This document shows, piece after piece, positions 51,420 to 62,103 of a stretch of DNA of 64,000 bases (position 1 is the stretch's first letter; every line of letters starts with the position of its first letter). The DNA comes from Actinomadura hallensis. GTDB lineage: Bacteria > Actinomycetota > Actinomycetes > Streptosporangiales > Streptosporangiaceae. Both the position numbers and the translations under genes were made by a program. The stretch lies in the NCBI RefSeq assembly GCF_006716765.1, contig NZ_VFPO01000001.1:2728001-2792000 (forward strand), written 5' to 3'. Below the pieces are notes generated by a model, which saw nothing but the letters and a program-made list of their open reading frames with translations, had not been told where the DNA came from and ran no database searches.

Positions 51420-53500
51420 ACTAGATGCCCGGCAGCGACACCGCCAGGGGCCGTCGCAGGCCACAAGGCGCCCCGCACCGTCAATAAGCTCGGCCGCCCC
51501 AGGCATCCGTCCGCAGCCGCGTCGCGACCCTGCCCCCACGGCGACGCTCTCCTGCGTGCCACGCTTCGTGCACGCCCCGGCGTCCTCCGCGAGCCGCGGC
51601 CAACGCCGCCGCCCGAGCTCGGTCCCCGGAAACGATCGCGCCAGCGGCCGTTGCGGGCCGCAAGACGCGGGCAGCGGCCCACGGCCGCGGCAAGGCCAGC
51701 CCCCTCGACGGCGCGCCCGTGCGTGCCGTGGCCCTGTGCGTGCCCCGCTTCCTGAGCCGGGGAGAACGTCGCCGCGCGAGCTTGGTACTCGGCGGCGCTG
51801 GCCCCAGGAATCGACCCGGGCGCGAGCGCGAGGCGCAAGCAGCCGACCGCAGCCGTGGCGGCACACCCCCTGGGGTGCCATAGCGTGTGTGTGGCGCCTA
51901 GTGCGCACTCGTTCCCCGGAGCCGGAACTAGCGGTGCCGTGTTGGTGCCCGGTGGCCATGGCACCAAGGGTCGGCCCGGCATAAGGCGCGGGCAGCGGCT
52001 CACTGCCACGGCGGGGCAAGCCCCCTCGGCGGCGCGCTGGCGCGTGTCGTGCTCCGCACGCACCTGGCGGCCTTCCGCGTTGGGGGCAGCGGTGCCGTGT
52101 GGGCTGGGGTGTCCGGTAGCGGTGGCGCCAAGAGTTGGTGCGGGTCGCGAGGCGTGAGCAGCTGCTCGCGGCTGCGGCGGGACCCGCCCCTGGGCCGTGT
52201 CCTCGTGCGTGTCGCGCCTCGCGCGCATCCGGCTTTCCGGAGTTGGGGTAGCCGGTGCCGAGTGAGCTTGGTGTCCGGTGGCCTGGCGACGGGAGTCGGC
52301 ATCGAGGACGGCGGGCAGCCTTCCGGAGCCGTGGCGGGGCCCGTCCCTTCGGCGGCGTGATTCTGCGCGCCGCGCTTGTGTGCACCAGGCCTCCCCGAGC
52401 CGGGCCACGTTGCCGCCCGAGCTTTGGTGCTCAGGGGTCCTGTCCCGCCAGGGGCCGGCCACGGGCACCTGGCGCCGGGCCCCGGGCCTGCGAGGCGTGA
52501 GTATTCGCCCGCAGCCATGGCTGGACCTCCCCCCTGGGCGCCGCCCTCTTGCGTGCCGTGCTCCGTGGGCGCTGACGGCCTTCCGGGCTGGGGACGGGGG
52601 CGCCTTGCGCGCGTGGTGTCCGGTGGTGCTGGCGCCAGGAGTCGGTCTCGGCCGTGAGCCGCAAGCGGTCGCCCGCAGCCGTGGCGGGGCCCCTCCTTTC
52701 GGCGGCTCCGTGCTCCGTGCGTGCCCGTCTTTCCGGGGTTGGGAAAGAGCGGCGTGCTGCTGGCTTGCGTGCCCGGTAACGGTGGCGCCGGGAGTCGGCG
52801 CGAGGCGCGGGGCAGCCGTGGCCCGCCAGGCCAGGAGCGCGGCGCTCGCCGGGGGAACCCGCCCCTGCGGCGGCACGTCCGGGCGCACCGTGCTCCGTGC
52901 GCGCCCGGTGGTCTCCTAGAACCGGGGACAAACATTGCCGCCCGAGCTGGGTGTCCGGTGGCGGTGGCGCCAGGGGATCGGTGCGGGCCGCGAGGCGCGG
53001 GTATTCGCCCGGAGCCATGGCTGGGCCCTGCCCCCTGGGTGGTGCCAGGAGTCGGAGTGGGTCGGGAGGCGCGGGGCAGTCGTCCGCAGTTGTGGCGGAC
53101 CCGCGCTCTCGGTGGCGCGCCCATGCGTGCCGTGTTCCGTGCGTGCGTGGCGGCCTTCCGCGCTGGGGATAGCGGTGCCGTGCGAGCTTGGTGCCCGGTG
53201 GCGGTGGTGCCAGAAGCTGGGCGGGTCGTGAAGCGCGGACATCTGTCCGCGTGTGCCATGTCGAGGCCCCGCCCCCCTCGTCTGCGGGTCAGCCGTCACC
53301 GCGTCCTTTGCGTGTGTTCTGCCCCCCGGAGACGTGGACAGCGACGGCGTCCGAGCCAAGTTCTGGTGGCGATGGCGTCAGGAGTCGATGTGGGCCGTGA
53401 GGCGTGGGTCTTCCGCCCCAGCCGTGGCGGGTCCCGTCCTCACGGCCGTACGACCCTGCGTGCCGCGCTCCGTGTGCGCCCGGCCGGGCAGCGGCACCGC
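51420..53500. repeat. Array of about 12 degenerate tandem repeats of about 160 bp
   Basis: On the plus strand the landmark GGTGTCCGGTGG-CGGTGGCGCCAG recurs at about 51424, 51621, 51784, 51944, 52108, 52270, 52426, 52615, 52769, 52950, 53190 and 53359; most steps are 154-169 bp, with four longer ones. Other landmarks repeat in the same order within each unit: GCGGGCCGTGAGGCGCGGG, CGCAGCCGTGGCGGGGCC, GTGCGTGCCGTGCTCCGTG and GGCGGCCTTCCG. Units differ by 15-30 percent and have indels, so the array is old. Open frames on both strands shift from unit to unit and show no family, so I call it non-coding. Confidence 0.88.
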
Positions 53501-53604
53501 CCGGCATCGGCCCGCCGGCGAGCCGTCGGGGTCGGCCCTCGGGTACGCGGCGCGGTGCCTCGGGTCGACGTGGAAGGCGCTGGCACTGTGGCGTGGTCGG
53601 TACG

Positions 53605-54507
53605 TCAGGTCGGGCTAGCGTGGTCGGGTTCGCTGCTCAGAAGTTCGTGCAGTATGGGCGGGAGTTCGTCCCAGAGCCACTCGTTGAGCGTGCCTGGGAA
53701 GCTCGCCGGCGGCCGGATGCTGAGGCGGTTTGGCCCTACCTGGACCAGGCGCACGGGGATGGGGCCGTCGTCCCACATGGGGTCGCGATGACCCCAGAAG
53801 TGGGAGAAGTCCGTGCTCGTCAGCATCAGTTCGGAGGGCAGGGTGTGCTCGCCCGGGTGCCTGCCCAGGGGCAGCAACCGCTGCGCAGTCGTGCGCAGGA
53901 CGTTGAGGGCGGCCAGGTCTTGCGGGCAGGCCACGTCGGTGACTTCGAGTTCCGGCAGGCCGAATCGATGCAGGCCACGGGTCGTGAGCCGCACGCAAGT
54001 GCACCCGTCGATGGCGTCTTCCTCAGCCTGGCAGCGCCCAGAATCTCGATAGGGCGGCAGCGAGGCGCCGAGCCAGTGGTCGGCGAGGACGAACTCCTCG
54101 AACCGTCCGAAGGGCGTGACGGGCAGGACCTTGTTCAGGGCGAGGTCGACCGGGATCCCGCACAGCGATTCGGCGATCGCTCTGGCTGTGGCGCGTGCGA
54201 TGTGCGGGCCCGAGGGGAGGTCGCCGACCGGCAGAACGGACGTGATCCCGACGTGCCGTGTCGCCTGCCGTGCCCTTGCGGCCTCGTCCTCGTCGGCGCC
54301 CGTGACGCCGCTGAGGTCCCACGGGGAGTCCGCCGCGCGGTGGGAGGACGTGACGAGCCGCGACGTGCCGAGGCACATCGACACGGCGGCCGCGAACGAG
54401 GCGGGGAGTTGCCGCCGGATCGTCGCCGCCAGGCTGCCCGGGTCCTTGTCGGTGGCGACGACGAAGCAGGCGGTCGTCTCTTCGGGAACCGTGATGGTGA
54501 TGGACAA
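53605..54507 (-). CDS. Conserved actinobacterial-type protein of unknown function
   Basis: About 300 residues from TTG 54507, supported by GAGGAGG five bases upstream; an earlier TTG at 54549 has no such site. No family recognised. It is a mixed alpha/beta soluble protein with no signal or membrane segment; notable motifs are CTCVRLTTRGLHRFGLPELEV and SHFWGHRDPMWDDGPIP. It is followed by the P450 gene on the same strand only by convergence of direction, with an 97-base gap upstream of it, so an operon is not indicated. Confidence 0.6.
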   Translation of the reverse strand: MSITITVPEETTACFVVATDKDPGSLAATIRRQLPASFAAAVSMCLGTSRLVTSSHRAADSPWDLSGVTGADEDEAARARQATRHVGITSVLPVGDLPSGPHIARATARAIAESLCGIPVDLALNKVLPVTPFGRFEEFVLADHWLGASLPPYRDSGRCQAEEDAIDGCTCVRLTTRGLHRFGLPELEVTDVACPQDLAALNVLRTTAQRLLPLGRHPGEHTLPSELMLTSTDFSHFWGHRDPMWDDGPIPVRLVQVGPNRLSIRPPASFPGTLNEWLWDELPPILHELLSSEPDHASPT

Positions 54508-54639
54508 GGCAGCCTCCTCGGGCCCTCGGACGGGAGTCGGTGCCGTCAAGCTTCGAGGCGGCGGGCGAGAAAGACGAAGAGATTCCGCAACTGTGGATAA
54601 CCAGAGGTGGGATGTCGCAAATCTCCTAGATTGCGCTAT

Positions 54640-55860
54640 TCAAAACGCGCAGGATACGGATTTGATGCCGTTGATGAAGCTGCTGCGCTGCCTGATCGGC
54701 GCCTCGGTGGCGTGGAGGTCCGGAAGGCGCGTGTAGAGCTCGCGCAACATGACCGTGATCTCACGGCGTGCCAGGTGGGCTCCGAGGCAAAAGTGGGGTC
54801 CGGGTGCGCCGAAGCCGACGTGAGGATTGGGAGAGCGGGTGATGTCGAACGCGTAGGGATCCCTGAACACGCTCTCGTCGCGGTTGGCCGAGTTGTAGTA
54901 GAGGACCACCCGGTCACCAGACCGGTAGAGGTGTCCTTCGAGTTCGTAGTCGCGCGTCAGAGTGCGGCGCATCCACGTCACGGGAGTGGCATAGCGGACG
55001 ATCTCTTCTACGGCACCCGGAAGGCGTCCTTCAAGGTCGGCTAGGAGCGCGTCCCGCTGGTCGGGGTGTTCTGTGAGAAGGACGAGGGCGTGCGACAGGG
55101 CGTTGCGCGTGGTCTCGTTCCCGGCCACCACAAGGAGCGAGAAGAAGCGGCCGAGTTCCTTCTCGGTGAGGGCCTCTCCGTCCACGTTGGCATGTGTCAG
55201 CGCGGTGACGAGGTCGTCGGCCGGTTCCTCACGCCTGGCGCGGCCCAGGTCGGCCATGAGCTGGTGCAGATAGGAGAACTTCTCAGCGAGGATCGCGGTC
55301 CGGTGTCTGCCGTCCGGGGCGTCGTGGTCGGGGTCGCCGAGCGCGAGGATCAGGTTCGTGGCGTCGATGACCTCGTCGTACTCCGAATCAGGGATGCCCA
55401 TCATGGAGCAGATGATCTGCAGGGGCATCGGCGTCGCGACGTGCTCGACGAAGTCGCACGGCCCCCGCTCTTCCAGACCGTCCACGATGCGTCGTGCCAG
55501 GACGGCCACGTCGCCGGCGACCCGTTCGACCAGGCGGGGAGTGAAGGAACGGGAGACGATCCGCCGGAGCCGAGCATGCCGAGGATCGTCCAGGCTGATC
55601 ATGGAGCCGGTGTAGTCGGCCGTCTGCGGCGGGTCGACGAGGCTGACGGCGGTGGGCTGGGAGCTGAACACCTGCGGATTCCGGCTCGCCTCGGTGACCT
55701 GCCCGTAGCGGGTGAGGGCGTAGAACCCTGATTCGCCCGGCACCGGGCAGTAGACCGGTTCGTCTGCTGCGCGTAGCGCTGCGAACAACGCGTCACGCTC
55801 GGCGTGGGATTCAGCCCAGAAGTCCAGGCTGGCCAGTCTTTTCTCTACAAGGGAGGCCAT
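54640..55860 (-). CDS. Cytochrome P450
   Basis: 406 residues. The I-helix oxygen motif is AGNETTRNA, the ExxR motif is in VEEIVR, and the heme-binding loop is FGAPGPHFCLGAHLARRE with the axial cysteine. AGNETTRNA with an F-G-x-x-G-P-H-F-C-L-G loop is shared with CYP124/125/142, which hydroxylate steroid side chains or branched fatty acids. Given the steroid genes at 15-32 kb a lipid substrate is plausible, but the gene is far from them and no redox partner is adjacent. Confidence 0.9.
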   Translation of the reverse strand: MASLVEKRLASLDFWAESHAERDALFAALRAADEPVYCPVPGESGFYALTRYGQVTEASRNPQVFSSQPTAVSLVDPPQTADYTGSMISLDDPRHARLRRIVSRSFTPRLVERVAGDVAVLARRIVDGLEERGPCDFVEHVATPMPLQIICSMMGIPDSEYDEVIDATNLILALGDPDHDAPDGRHRTAILAEKFSYLHQLMADLGRARREEPADDLVTALTHANVDGEALTEKELGRFFSLLVVAGNETTRNALSHALVLLTEHPDQRDALLADLEGRLPGAVEEIVRYATPVTWMRRTLTRDYELEGHLYRSGDRVVLYYNSANRDESVFRDPYAFDITRSPNPHVGFGAPGPHFCLGAHLARREITVMLRELYTRLPDLHATEAPIRQRSSFINGIKSVSCAF

Positions 55861-56016
55861 TCGCGGGAGCCGCCTTCCTTCGGGAGCGCGAATGTCAGGC
55901 TAACCCGATGACAGGCGGGACGCCGTCGGCAGCGGGCGGACGCAGATGGGCCGCCCGCTGCCGGGCGGTTCCGATCGAACGGCGTTTCCCGGAACGAAAA
56001 GCTGAAGCGGCGTCCG

Positions 56017-57300
<1,284 letters not shown>

Positions 57301-57524
57301 GCTCGTCACTCCCAACTGCGTCCACACCTGCGTAGACGTTCCGCTCGTCCCGCGCTCATCGTATCGAGGTGATCACATGCGCCGACCTGTGGCCTGCGTG
57401 CAGCTCTCGGGCCAGTGCACACGCGCGTGCAGAGGCACGAAAGCGCGTTCCCTATCGCCTGACCGACGTGATCGGTGAGGACCCAGGTGAGGTGTGAAAG
57501 AAGCCCAACGTGTTGAGACGCAAC

Positions 57525-58427
57525 CTATGGAGACGTCTCGCGCAGGGTCGGCAGCTCGGCGGTGATCTCGACGAGCGTCCGCTCCTGCACACCGATCAGC
57601 TGCGCGACGTCGGCGGGCGGCCACTCCTCGCCGTAGTGCGCGTCCAGAAGAGTCGACAGCGCGACGAGGACCTGCTCCGGGGTCGGACGTTCCTCGGGCT
57701 CCTTGAGGAGGCAGCGCGTCACCAGGCCGCGCATGGGGTCGGGCAACCGGCTCAGATCCGGTTCGCCGTAGACGATGCGGGCCCGCACCTTGTGGTCGGT
57801 CCCGAACGGCGGCGCGCCGGTGGCCGCGAACACGAGCGTCGAGCCCAGCGAGAACACGTCGCTCTCCGGGTGAACAGGGTCGCCCAGAGCCTGCTCTGGC
57901 GACATGTAAGCGGGAGTGCCCAGGATCTCCGTCTGCGACAGGGGCAATGCGTCCACCGGACGTGCGATGCCGAAGTCGATGACTCTCGGTCCGTCCGAGG
58001 CGAGAAGAACGTTCGACGGCTTCAGGTCCCTGTGGACGATGCCCGCTTGGTGGATCGCGATCAGAGCCTCGGCCAGGCCCGCCCCCAGACGGCAGGCGGC
58101 GCGTTCCCGCAGCGGCCCTTTCTCCTGAACGACCTTGGCCAGACTCACCCCGCGGATGTACTGCGTTGCAAGCCACGGTTGTTCGGCGTCCGGGTCGGCG
58201 TCCACGACGGGTGCGGTGTAGAAGCCGCTCACCGACCGCGCGGAGGTCACCTCACGGCGGAACTTCTCCCTCCATCGCGGATCCCCCAAGAGCTCCGGCC
58301 GGATGACCTTCACCGCGACCAGCCGCCTGCTCGGCGACGCCCCGAGGAACACCTCGCCCATCCCGCCGGAACCGAGCCGGGCGACCACGCGGTACGGGCC
58401 GATCATCTCTGGAAGGTCTGACTGCAT
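57525..58427 (-). CDS. Cytoplasmic Hanks-type Ser/Thr protein kinase
   Basis: 300 residues from ATG 58427. Glycine loop LGSGGMGEVFLG (19-30), catalytic lysine VAVK (40), HRDLKPSN and DFG (VIDFGIARP) loops and the activation-segment GTPAYMSPEQA are all intact, so it should be active. No transmembrane helix or PASTA domain follows, unlike PknB. The C-terminal 50 residues are a short unknown tail. Partners unknown. Confidence 0.92.
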   Translation of the reverse strand: MQSDLPEMIGPYRVVARLGSGGMGEVFLGASPSRRLVAVKVIRPELLGDPRWREKFRREVTSARSVSGFYTAPVVDADPDAEQPWLATQYIRGVSLAKVVQEKGPLRERAACRLGAGLAEALIAIHQAGIVHRDLKPSNVLLASDGPRVIDFGIARPVDALPLSQTEILGTPAYMSPEQALGDPVHPESDVFSLGSTLVFAATGAPPFGTDHKVRARIVYGEPDLSRLPDPMRGLVTRCLLKEPEERPTPEQVLVALSTLLDAHYGEEWPPADVAQLIGVQERTLVEITAELPTLRETSP

Positions 58428-58495
58428 GGGCAAGGGGAATCCGATCGTGCTGGGGGCCGCTCAATCGTGCCATGACCCGCCCGGCTCGGACCCCC

Positions 58496-59434
58496 TCACC
58501 TCCATGGGAGCGCGCCCCGTTCGGCCCAATAACGCTCTGGAGGGACGCTGAGTCCGGACAGGGCATCCATGTCGTCCGCATCAAGCTCCACCTCGGTGGC
58601 AGCCAGGTTGGCCTCCAACTGCGCCGTACTGACCGGGCCGACGAGGACGGTGTCCGCCCACGGACGGCTGAGCGCGGCCCCGAGCGCGAGCGCGTCGGGC
58701 TTGACGCCCTTGCTGGAGGCGACCGTTCTCGCAGCTGCGGGCGGCTGCACGGCGAGTCGTCCGTTGGCCAGCACCTCCTTGAGCAGCACGTGCAGGCCGG
58801 CCTCATGGGCCTCCCGCAAGGCCTCCTCGGCTGAGGGCTCAAGGAGATTCCACGTCGACTGCACCGTGCTGAAGAGCCGTTGCCCGTCCACCTCGAGGCT
58901 CATCGCCCGGCGGATCACGTCCTTCTGCTTCGGGCCGGACGTGGAGAAACCCACGCGGACACCATCAGCGGCCGCTTCCGCGAGAGCCTCCTGTAGCCGT
59001 ACGTCCCCGAAGAGCGGACTGTCGTCAGTCAGAGAGTGCACTTGGTAGACGGACAGGAACCGGCCTAGAAAGCGGCGCGTTTCCGCGTACTGGGCTCGGT
59101 AGCGCTCGAGGGAATGCTCCTTCACCTCGTGCACGGGCGCGTCCGTCTTCCAATCACCGACGTACGTGTAGCCCCACTTGCTCGACACCGTCACGCCCTC
59201 AGGGGCGCGTTCTGCGAGCCATCCGCCGAGGAATTCCTCCGACCTCCCGTACGACCGCGCGGCGTCCACCCACCGGACACCGGCCGCATGGGCGGCGTCG
59301 AGGACGTCCCAAGTCGCCGCACGCATCGCCTCGACACTTCGGTCGGGCGGCAGCTCGTCCGTCCTGCCCACGTTGATGTAGGCGGGACGTCCCAGCGCGG
59401 CAAGCCCGACCCCCAACCGCCGTATGGTGTCCAC
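58496..59434 (-). CDS. Aldo-keto reductase
   Basis: About 312 residues from GTG 59434. A TIM-barrel aldo-keto reductase: catalytic Tyr in DAARSYGRSEEFLGGWL, Lys in VSSKWGYTYVG and His in YQVHSLTDDSP. The C-terminal GPVSTAQLEANL segment binds the NADP phosphate. Substrate unknown. Upstream of it toward 59607 is a 173-bp gap without gene. Confidence 0.87.
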   Translation of the reverse strand: MDTIRRLGVGLAALGRPAYINVGRTDELPPDRSVEAMRAATWDVLDAAHAAGVRWVDAARSYGRSEEFLGGWLAERAPEGVTVSSKWGYTYVGDWKTDAPVHEVKEHSLERYRAQYAETRRFLGRFLSVYQVHSLTDDSPLFGDVRLQEALAEAAADGVRVGFSTSGPKQKDVIRRAMSLEVDGQRLFSTVQSTWNLLEPSAEEALREAHEAGLHVLLKEVLANGRLAVQPPAAARTVASSKGVKPDALALGAALSRPWADTVLVGPVSTAQLEANLAATEVELDADDMDALSGLSVPPERYWAERGALPWR

Positions 59435-59607
59435 CCCCTCAGCCTGGCATCGGCCCACATCATGTTCCACCCGCGAGATCTGTTAGCCCGAAAAGCCCGA
59501 TAAGTCCACGTGCCCCAGCGGGTTATCCACAGATTGCCGTTTCGCCGTCCGCCCGACGTCCCGCCCAGGAGCCTGGTTCGCGTCAACGTCTACAGAAAGG
59601 CGCGGCA

Positions 59608-60396
59608 ATGCCAGTGCAGACAACTCGCGGCCACTACGGAGCTCACCAGTTCGCCGCCCACCTCGGGCTCACTCGGTGGCAACTGCGCGTCGCCCTGGAG
59701 CACGGCATGCTCCCCGGACCCGATCTCGAAGGAGAACGGTGGTCGGCGGAGCTCGCCGAAGAGGTCAGGGCCTACGGCGAGCAGGTCATCGCCAGATTCG
59801 GTGACGACCCCCCGGTGGGGTCCGCCAGGGCGGCCGCCAGGCTGGCGGCGCGCGTGCGGCTCGACGTCGAGCGAAGGGACATCGAGGTCCTGGTCGCCCA
59901 GGGCGAACTCAACGTCATCAGCAGCTTCCGCGGGCACCCCGTGTACCTCCTCCGCGACCTGGACCGGCTCGACCCCCGCGTCGTGCGCTCGGTCGTCGCC
60001 GCCCGGAAGGGCCCGCTGATCGACACCGTCGACTCCGGAGGCGCGGCGACGATCCTCGACTGGCCCCGGAGGACGTTCGACCGGGTCGCCGCCGGCCGGG
60101 ACCTCCCCACGGATCGCCTCGGCCGCTACGCGCTCACGGACGTCCGAGCGCTGGCAGCGGACGAGACCCTCGCCCATCAAGTGGCCGAAGAGAAACGCGA
60201 GATGGCTCTGGAAAGGACGCGCAACGCCGAAGCCAAGGTCCAGGAGGTCGTACGAGCCTGGCTGCACCACTGCACCGCCTACCTGGACCGCACCGCCGAC
60301 CTGCCCCCGGAGACCGCCTCCCTGAGCCGCGCCCTCCGAAGCCTCACCGCCATCAGAACGGAACTGACCAAGCAAGAGCGCCCTCCCGCGTCCTAG
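59608..60396 (+). CDS. Protein with three helix-turn-helix (MerR/excisionase-like) modules
   Basis: 262 residues. Three successive stretches have the pattern of small winged-helix excisionase-type modules: residues about 10-50 (GAHQFAAHLGLTRWQLRVAL), 70-120 (ARAAARLAARVRLDVERRDIEVLV) and 145-180 (AATILDWPRRTFDRVAAG). A helical tail follows. This fits a DNA-binding protein of the kind found on actinomycete integrative elements, but I cannot name a family. Confidence 0.6.
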   Translation: MPVQTTRGHYGAHQFAAHLGLTRWQLRVALEHGMLPGPDLEGERWSAELAEEVRAYGEQVIARFGDDPPVGSARAAARLAARVRLDVERRDIEVLVAQGELNVISSFRGHPVYLLRDLDRLDPRVVRSVVAARKGPLIDTVDSGGAATILDWPRRTFDRVAAGRDLPTDRLGRYALTDVRALAADETLAHQVAEEKREMALERTRNAEAKVQEVVRAWLHHCTAYLDRTADLPPETASLSRALRSLTAIRTELTKQERPPAS

Positions 60397-60438
60397 CTCG
60401 CCCCCTTGAGGACGCGGTCGGGGACTGTACGGTTCTCG

Positions 60439-60467
60439 GTGTGACTCCTGATCAAGGAGTGACACCT
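60439..60467 (+). promoter_or_regulatory. 29-bp palindrome enclosing a ribosome binding site
   Basis: GGTGTGACTCCT, five central bases, then AGGAGTGACACC: 12-bp arms with one mismatch. The AAGGAG in the right arm is the ribosome binding site of the ATG at 60469. As RNA the hairpin would hide that site; as DNA it could be a dyad operator. Confidence 0.6.
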
Positions 60468-60468
60468 G

Positions 60469-60669
60469 ATGACGACCGGAGTGAACACGGAGGCCGTGGT
60501 GGCCGAGTCCGACGACAAGCCCGGCCGCAGGGTCGGCCCGGTCGGCGGCGCGGTGCTCTATGGCTGTTCTGCCAACGCCGTCGTCCACGGTGCCGGGCCT
60601 ATCCGGTCGAGCGTCAGGGGAGTAGGTGGCGCTCGTGAGCGGTGGCGACCGCTGTGGCACGGTCGCTGA
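60469..60669 (+). CDS. Short, probably truncated open frame
   Basis: 66 residues starting at ATG 60469 with AAGGAG nine bases upstream. The first 30 residues (MTTGVNTEAVVAESDDKPGR, then GPVGGAVLYG) look like the beginning of a real protein, and the rest is Arg/Gly-rich and overlaps the antisense luxR remnant, so the gene was probably cut by a deletion. No family recognised. Confidence 0.4.
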   Translation: MTTGVNTEAVVAESDDKPGRRVGPVGGAVLYGCSANAVVHGAGPIRSSVRGVGGARERWRPLWHGR

Positions 60670-60756
60670 CGCCGCGCTCGGCGTAGAGGTGGGTGAGGTG
60701 CGTCTTGACGGTGCCTCGCCGATGAAGAGCGCGCCGACGATCTCCGGCTGCCCCGT
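60614..60756 (-). pseudogene. Truncated and frameshifted LuxR-type response regulator, C-terminal HTH
   Basis: On the minus strand one reads EIVGALFIGE, then after a one-base deletion TVKTHLTHLYAERGVSDRAT and a natural end HERHLLP at the stop 60614-60616. This is the LuxR/GerE helix-turn-helix of a NarL-type response regulator, lacking its receiver domain and first HTH residues. The break coincides with the stop codon (60757-60759) of the next gene, marking a deletion or recombination junction. Confidence 0.75.
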
Positions 60757-62103
60757 TTAGCGGGTTGTGGGGGGCTTGTCGGGGGCGGCTTTCGGGCGGC
60801 GGGAGGTTGAGCGGCGCTTAGGCGGGGGTTTCTGTTCCTTCTTGTGGCGGGCCAGGGTCGAGAAGAGGCGGTCTCGGGCCTCGGTTCGGGACAGGGCGGG
60901 GAGCCGGTCGGGGAGGCGGGCGGCCACCGATGACGATGCGTCTACAAGGCCGTCCTGGTCGACGGTGACGCTGTCGCCGGGCCAGGCGCCGAGGAGGATC
61001 ATCGAGACGCTGCGGGGGTGGCGGTCGAGGAGGGCTTGGATGCGCTTGAGCTCCTCTTCCGGGTCGGCGACCAGGAGGAGACGCCGTGCTTGGGTCACGC
61101 CCCTGTTCTCGCGGATGGCCAGTTCGGTCTCCAGGTACGCCAGGGCGGCGTCCAGATTGCCGGGGATGAAGAGGGCGGCGGTGTCGTCGTCGAGAAGTTC
61201 GTCCTCGGCCAGCCCGAACAGGATCGTGGTGTCGGGTCGGGGGATCACCACGAGGGAGTCGTCTCCGTGTTCGTCGAGGGCCGTCACGGTCAGTATCCGG
61301 GCGGCGGCGGGCGCGCCCGGGCCGGTCAGGCCCAGCACCTGAGCGGCGAAGGGGTCGAGCCCGGGTCGGTGGCCCAGCTGAGGCTGCGGCGGTTCCGTGG
61401 CGGGAGAGACCGGGAGCCGCGGCACGCCCGCAGCGGCCGCCAGGCGGTGCCGGAAGGGGTAGCAGATCGCCGCCAGGGCGGGGAGCAGCAGGCCGAGGAG
61501 CAGGACCGGCTGCAATGAGGGCGGCCTTCCGTCGAGGTCGTCGGTGAGCGTGGTCGTCGGCTCGGGGGTCGGTGTGAGAGTCGGTTGCTCGGAAGGCTTG
61601 GGGGAGTGCGTCCGAGTCGGCTTGGGCGACGAGGGGCTCGGCTTCGGCCTGCCCGTCTTCGGGAGCGCCGGCCGAGGCGTCGGCGAACTGGGGGTGGCTT
61701 GTGCGGTCGGCCAGTGGTGGAACAGTTCTTCCAGCCATCGGGGGGTCGTGGGATGGCGCCTGTACCTGTGCGTCCGGTCGGTCCGGTCTCCCCTGCGGTG
61801 GGCCGCGCCGTCGTCCTCGTATCTCCTGCGGGACCTCTCGCGCCAGGACCTCTCGTGCATGGCATGCCACGCCCGCCTGCACCTGTGCACGGCCCGACGG
61901 TCGCCGGTGTTCATGGCGTGTCGGCAGACGGGCGGTAGGGATTTGCGCGCCTCCGGGTCGACGTAGGCGGCCGCGTCTGCCGATGCGGCGGCGCCGATGG
62001 AGATGGCACCGGCCATCGCGGTACAACCCAGCGCCCCGCCAATGCAGCAGAGCAAGCCGCGGATCGTGGCGGCAAGGCCGGGAAGTGCCAGGAAACGGTT
62101 CAT
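60757..62103 (-). CDS. Membrane protein with two membrane segments around a proline-rich stalk
   Basis: 448 residues. A signal-anchor (residues about 14-43) is followed by a basic and Pro/Thr/Ser-rich outside segment, a second membrane helix (PVLLLGLLLPALAAICYPF, about 199-217) and a cytoplasmic domain of about 220 residues (ARILTVTALDEHGDDSLVVI, LLLVADPEEELKRIQALL). The cytoplasmic part resembles the middle region of large actinobacterial LysM/BTAD membrane regulators, but the transcriptional-activator domain is missing. The C-terminus ends in a basic tail at the luxR junction, so the gene may be shortened. Confidence 0.6.
   Translation of the reverse strand: MNRFLALPGLAATIRGLLCCIGGALGCTAMAGAISIGAAASADAAAYVDPEARKSLPPVCRHAMNTGDRRAVHRCRRAWHAMHERSWRERSRRRYEDDGAAHRRGDRTDRTHRYRRHPTTPRWLEELFHHWPTAQATPSSPTPRPALPKTGRPKPSPSSPKPTRTHSPKPSEQPTLTPTPEPTTTLTDDLDGRPPSLQPVLLLGLLLPALAAICYPFRHRLAAAAGVPRLPVSPATEPPQPQLGHRPGLDPFAAQVLGLTGPGAPAAARILTVTALDEHGDDSLVVIPRPDTTILFGLAEDELLDDDTAALFIPGNLDAALAYLETELAIRENRGVTQARRLLLVADPEEELKRIQALLDRHPRSVSMILLGAWPGDSVTVDQDGLVDASSSVAARLPDRLPALSRTEARDRLFSTLARHKKEQKPPPKRRSTSRRPKAAPDKPPTTR

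Noticed and set aside
50852-52888. 678-residue minus-strand frame entering the repeat array
   Set aside because: Low-complexity Arg/Pro/Ala/Gly translation of the 160-bp repeats plus the antisense-frame of the MazG-like gene; units fall out of frame.
52000-53259. 419-residue minus-strand frame in the repeat array
   Set aside because: Looks like a repeat protein at first, but the unit is not a multiple of three and sequence similarity changes frame between units.
60469-60669. Small ORF as a functional leader peptide
   Set aside because: No attenuator or regulatory codon run, and its 3' half overlaps the luxR remnant.
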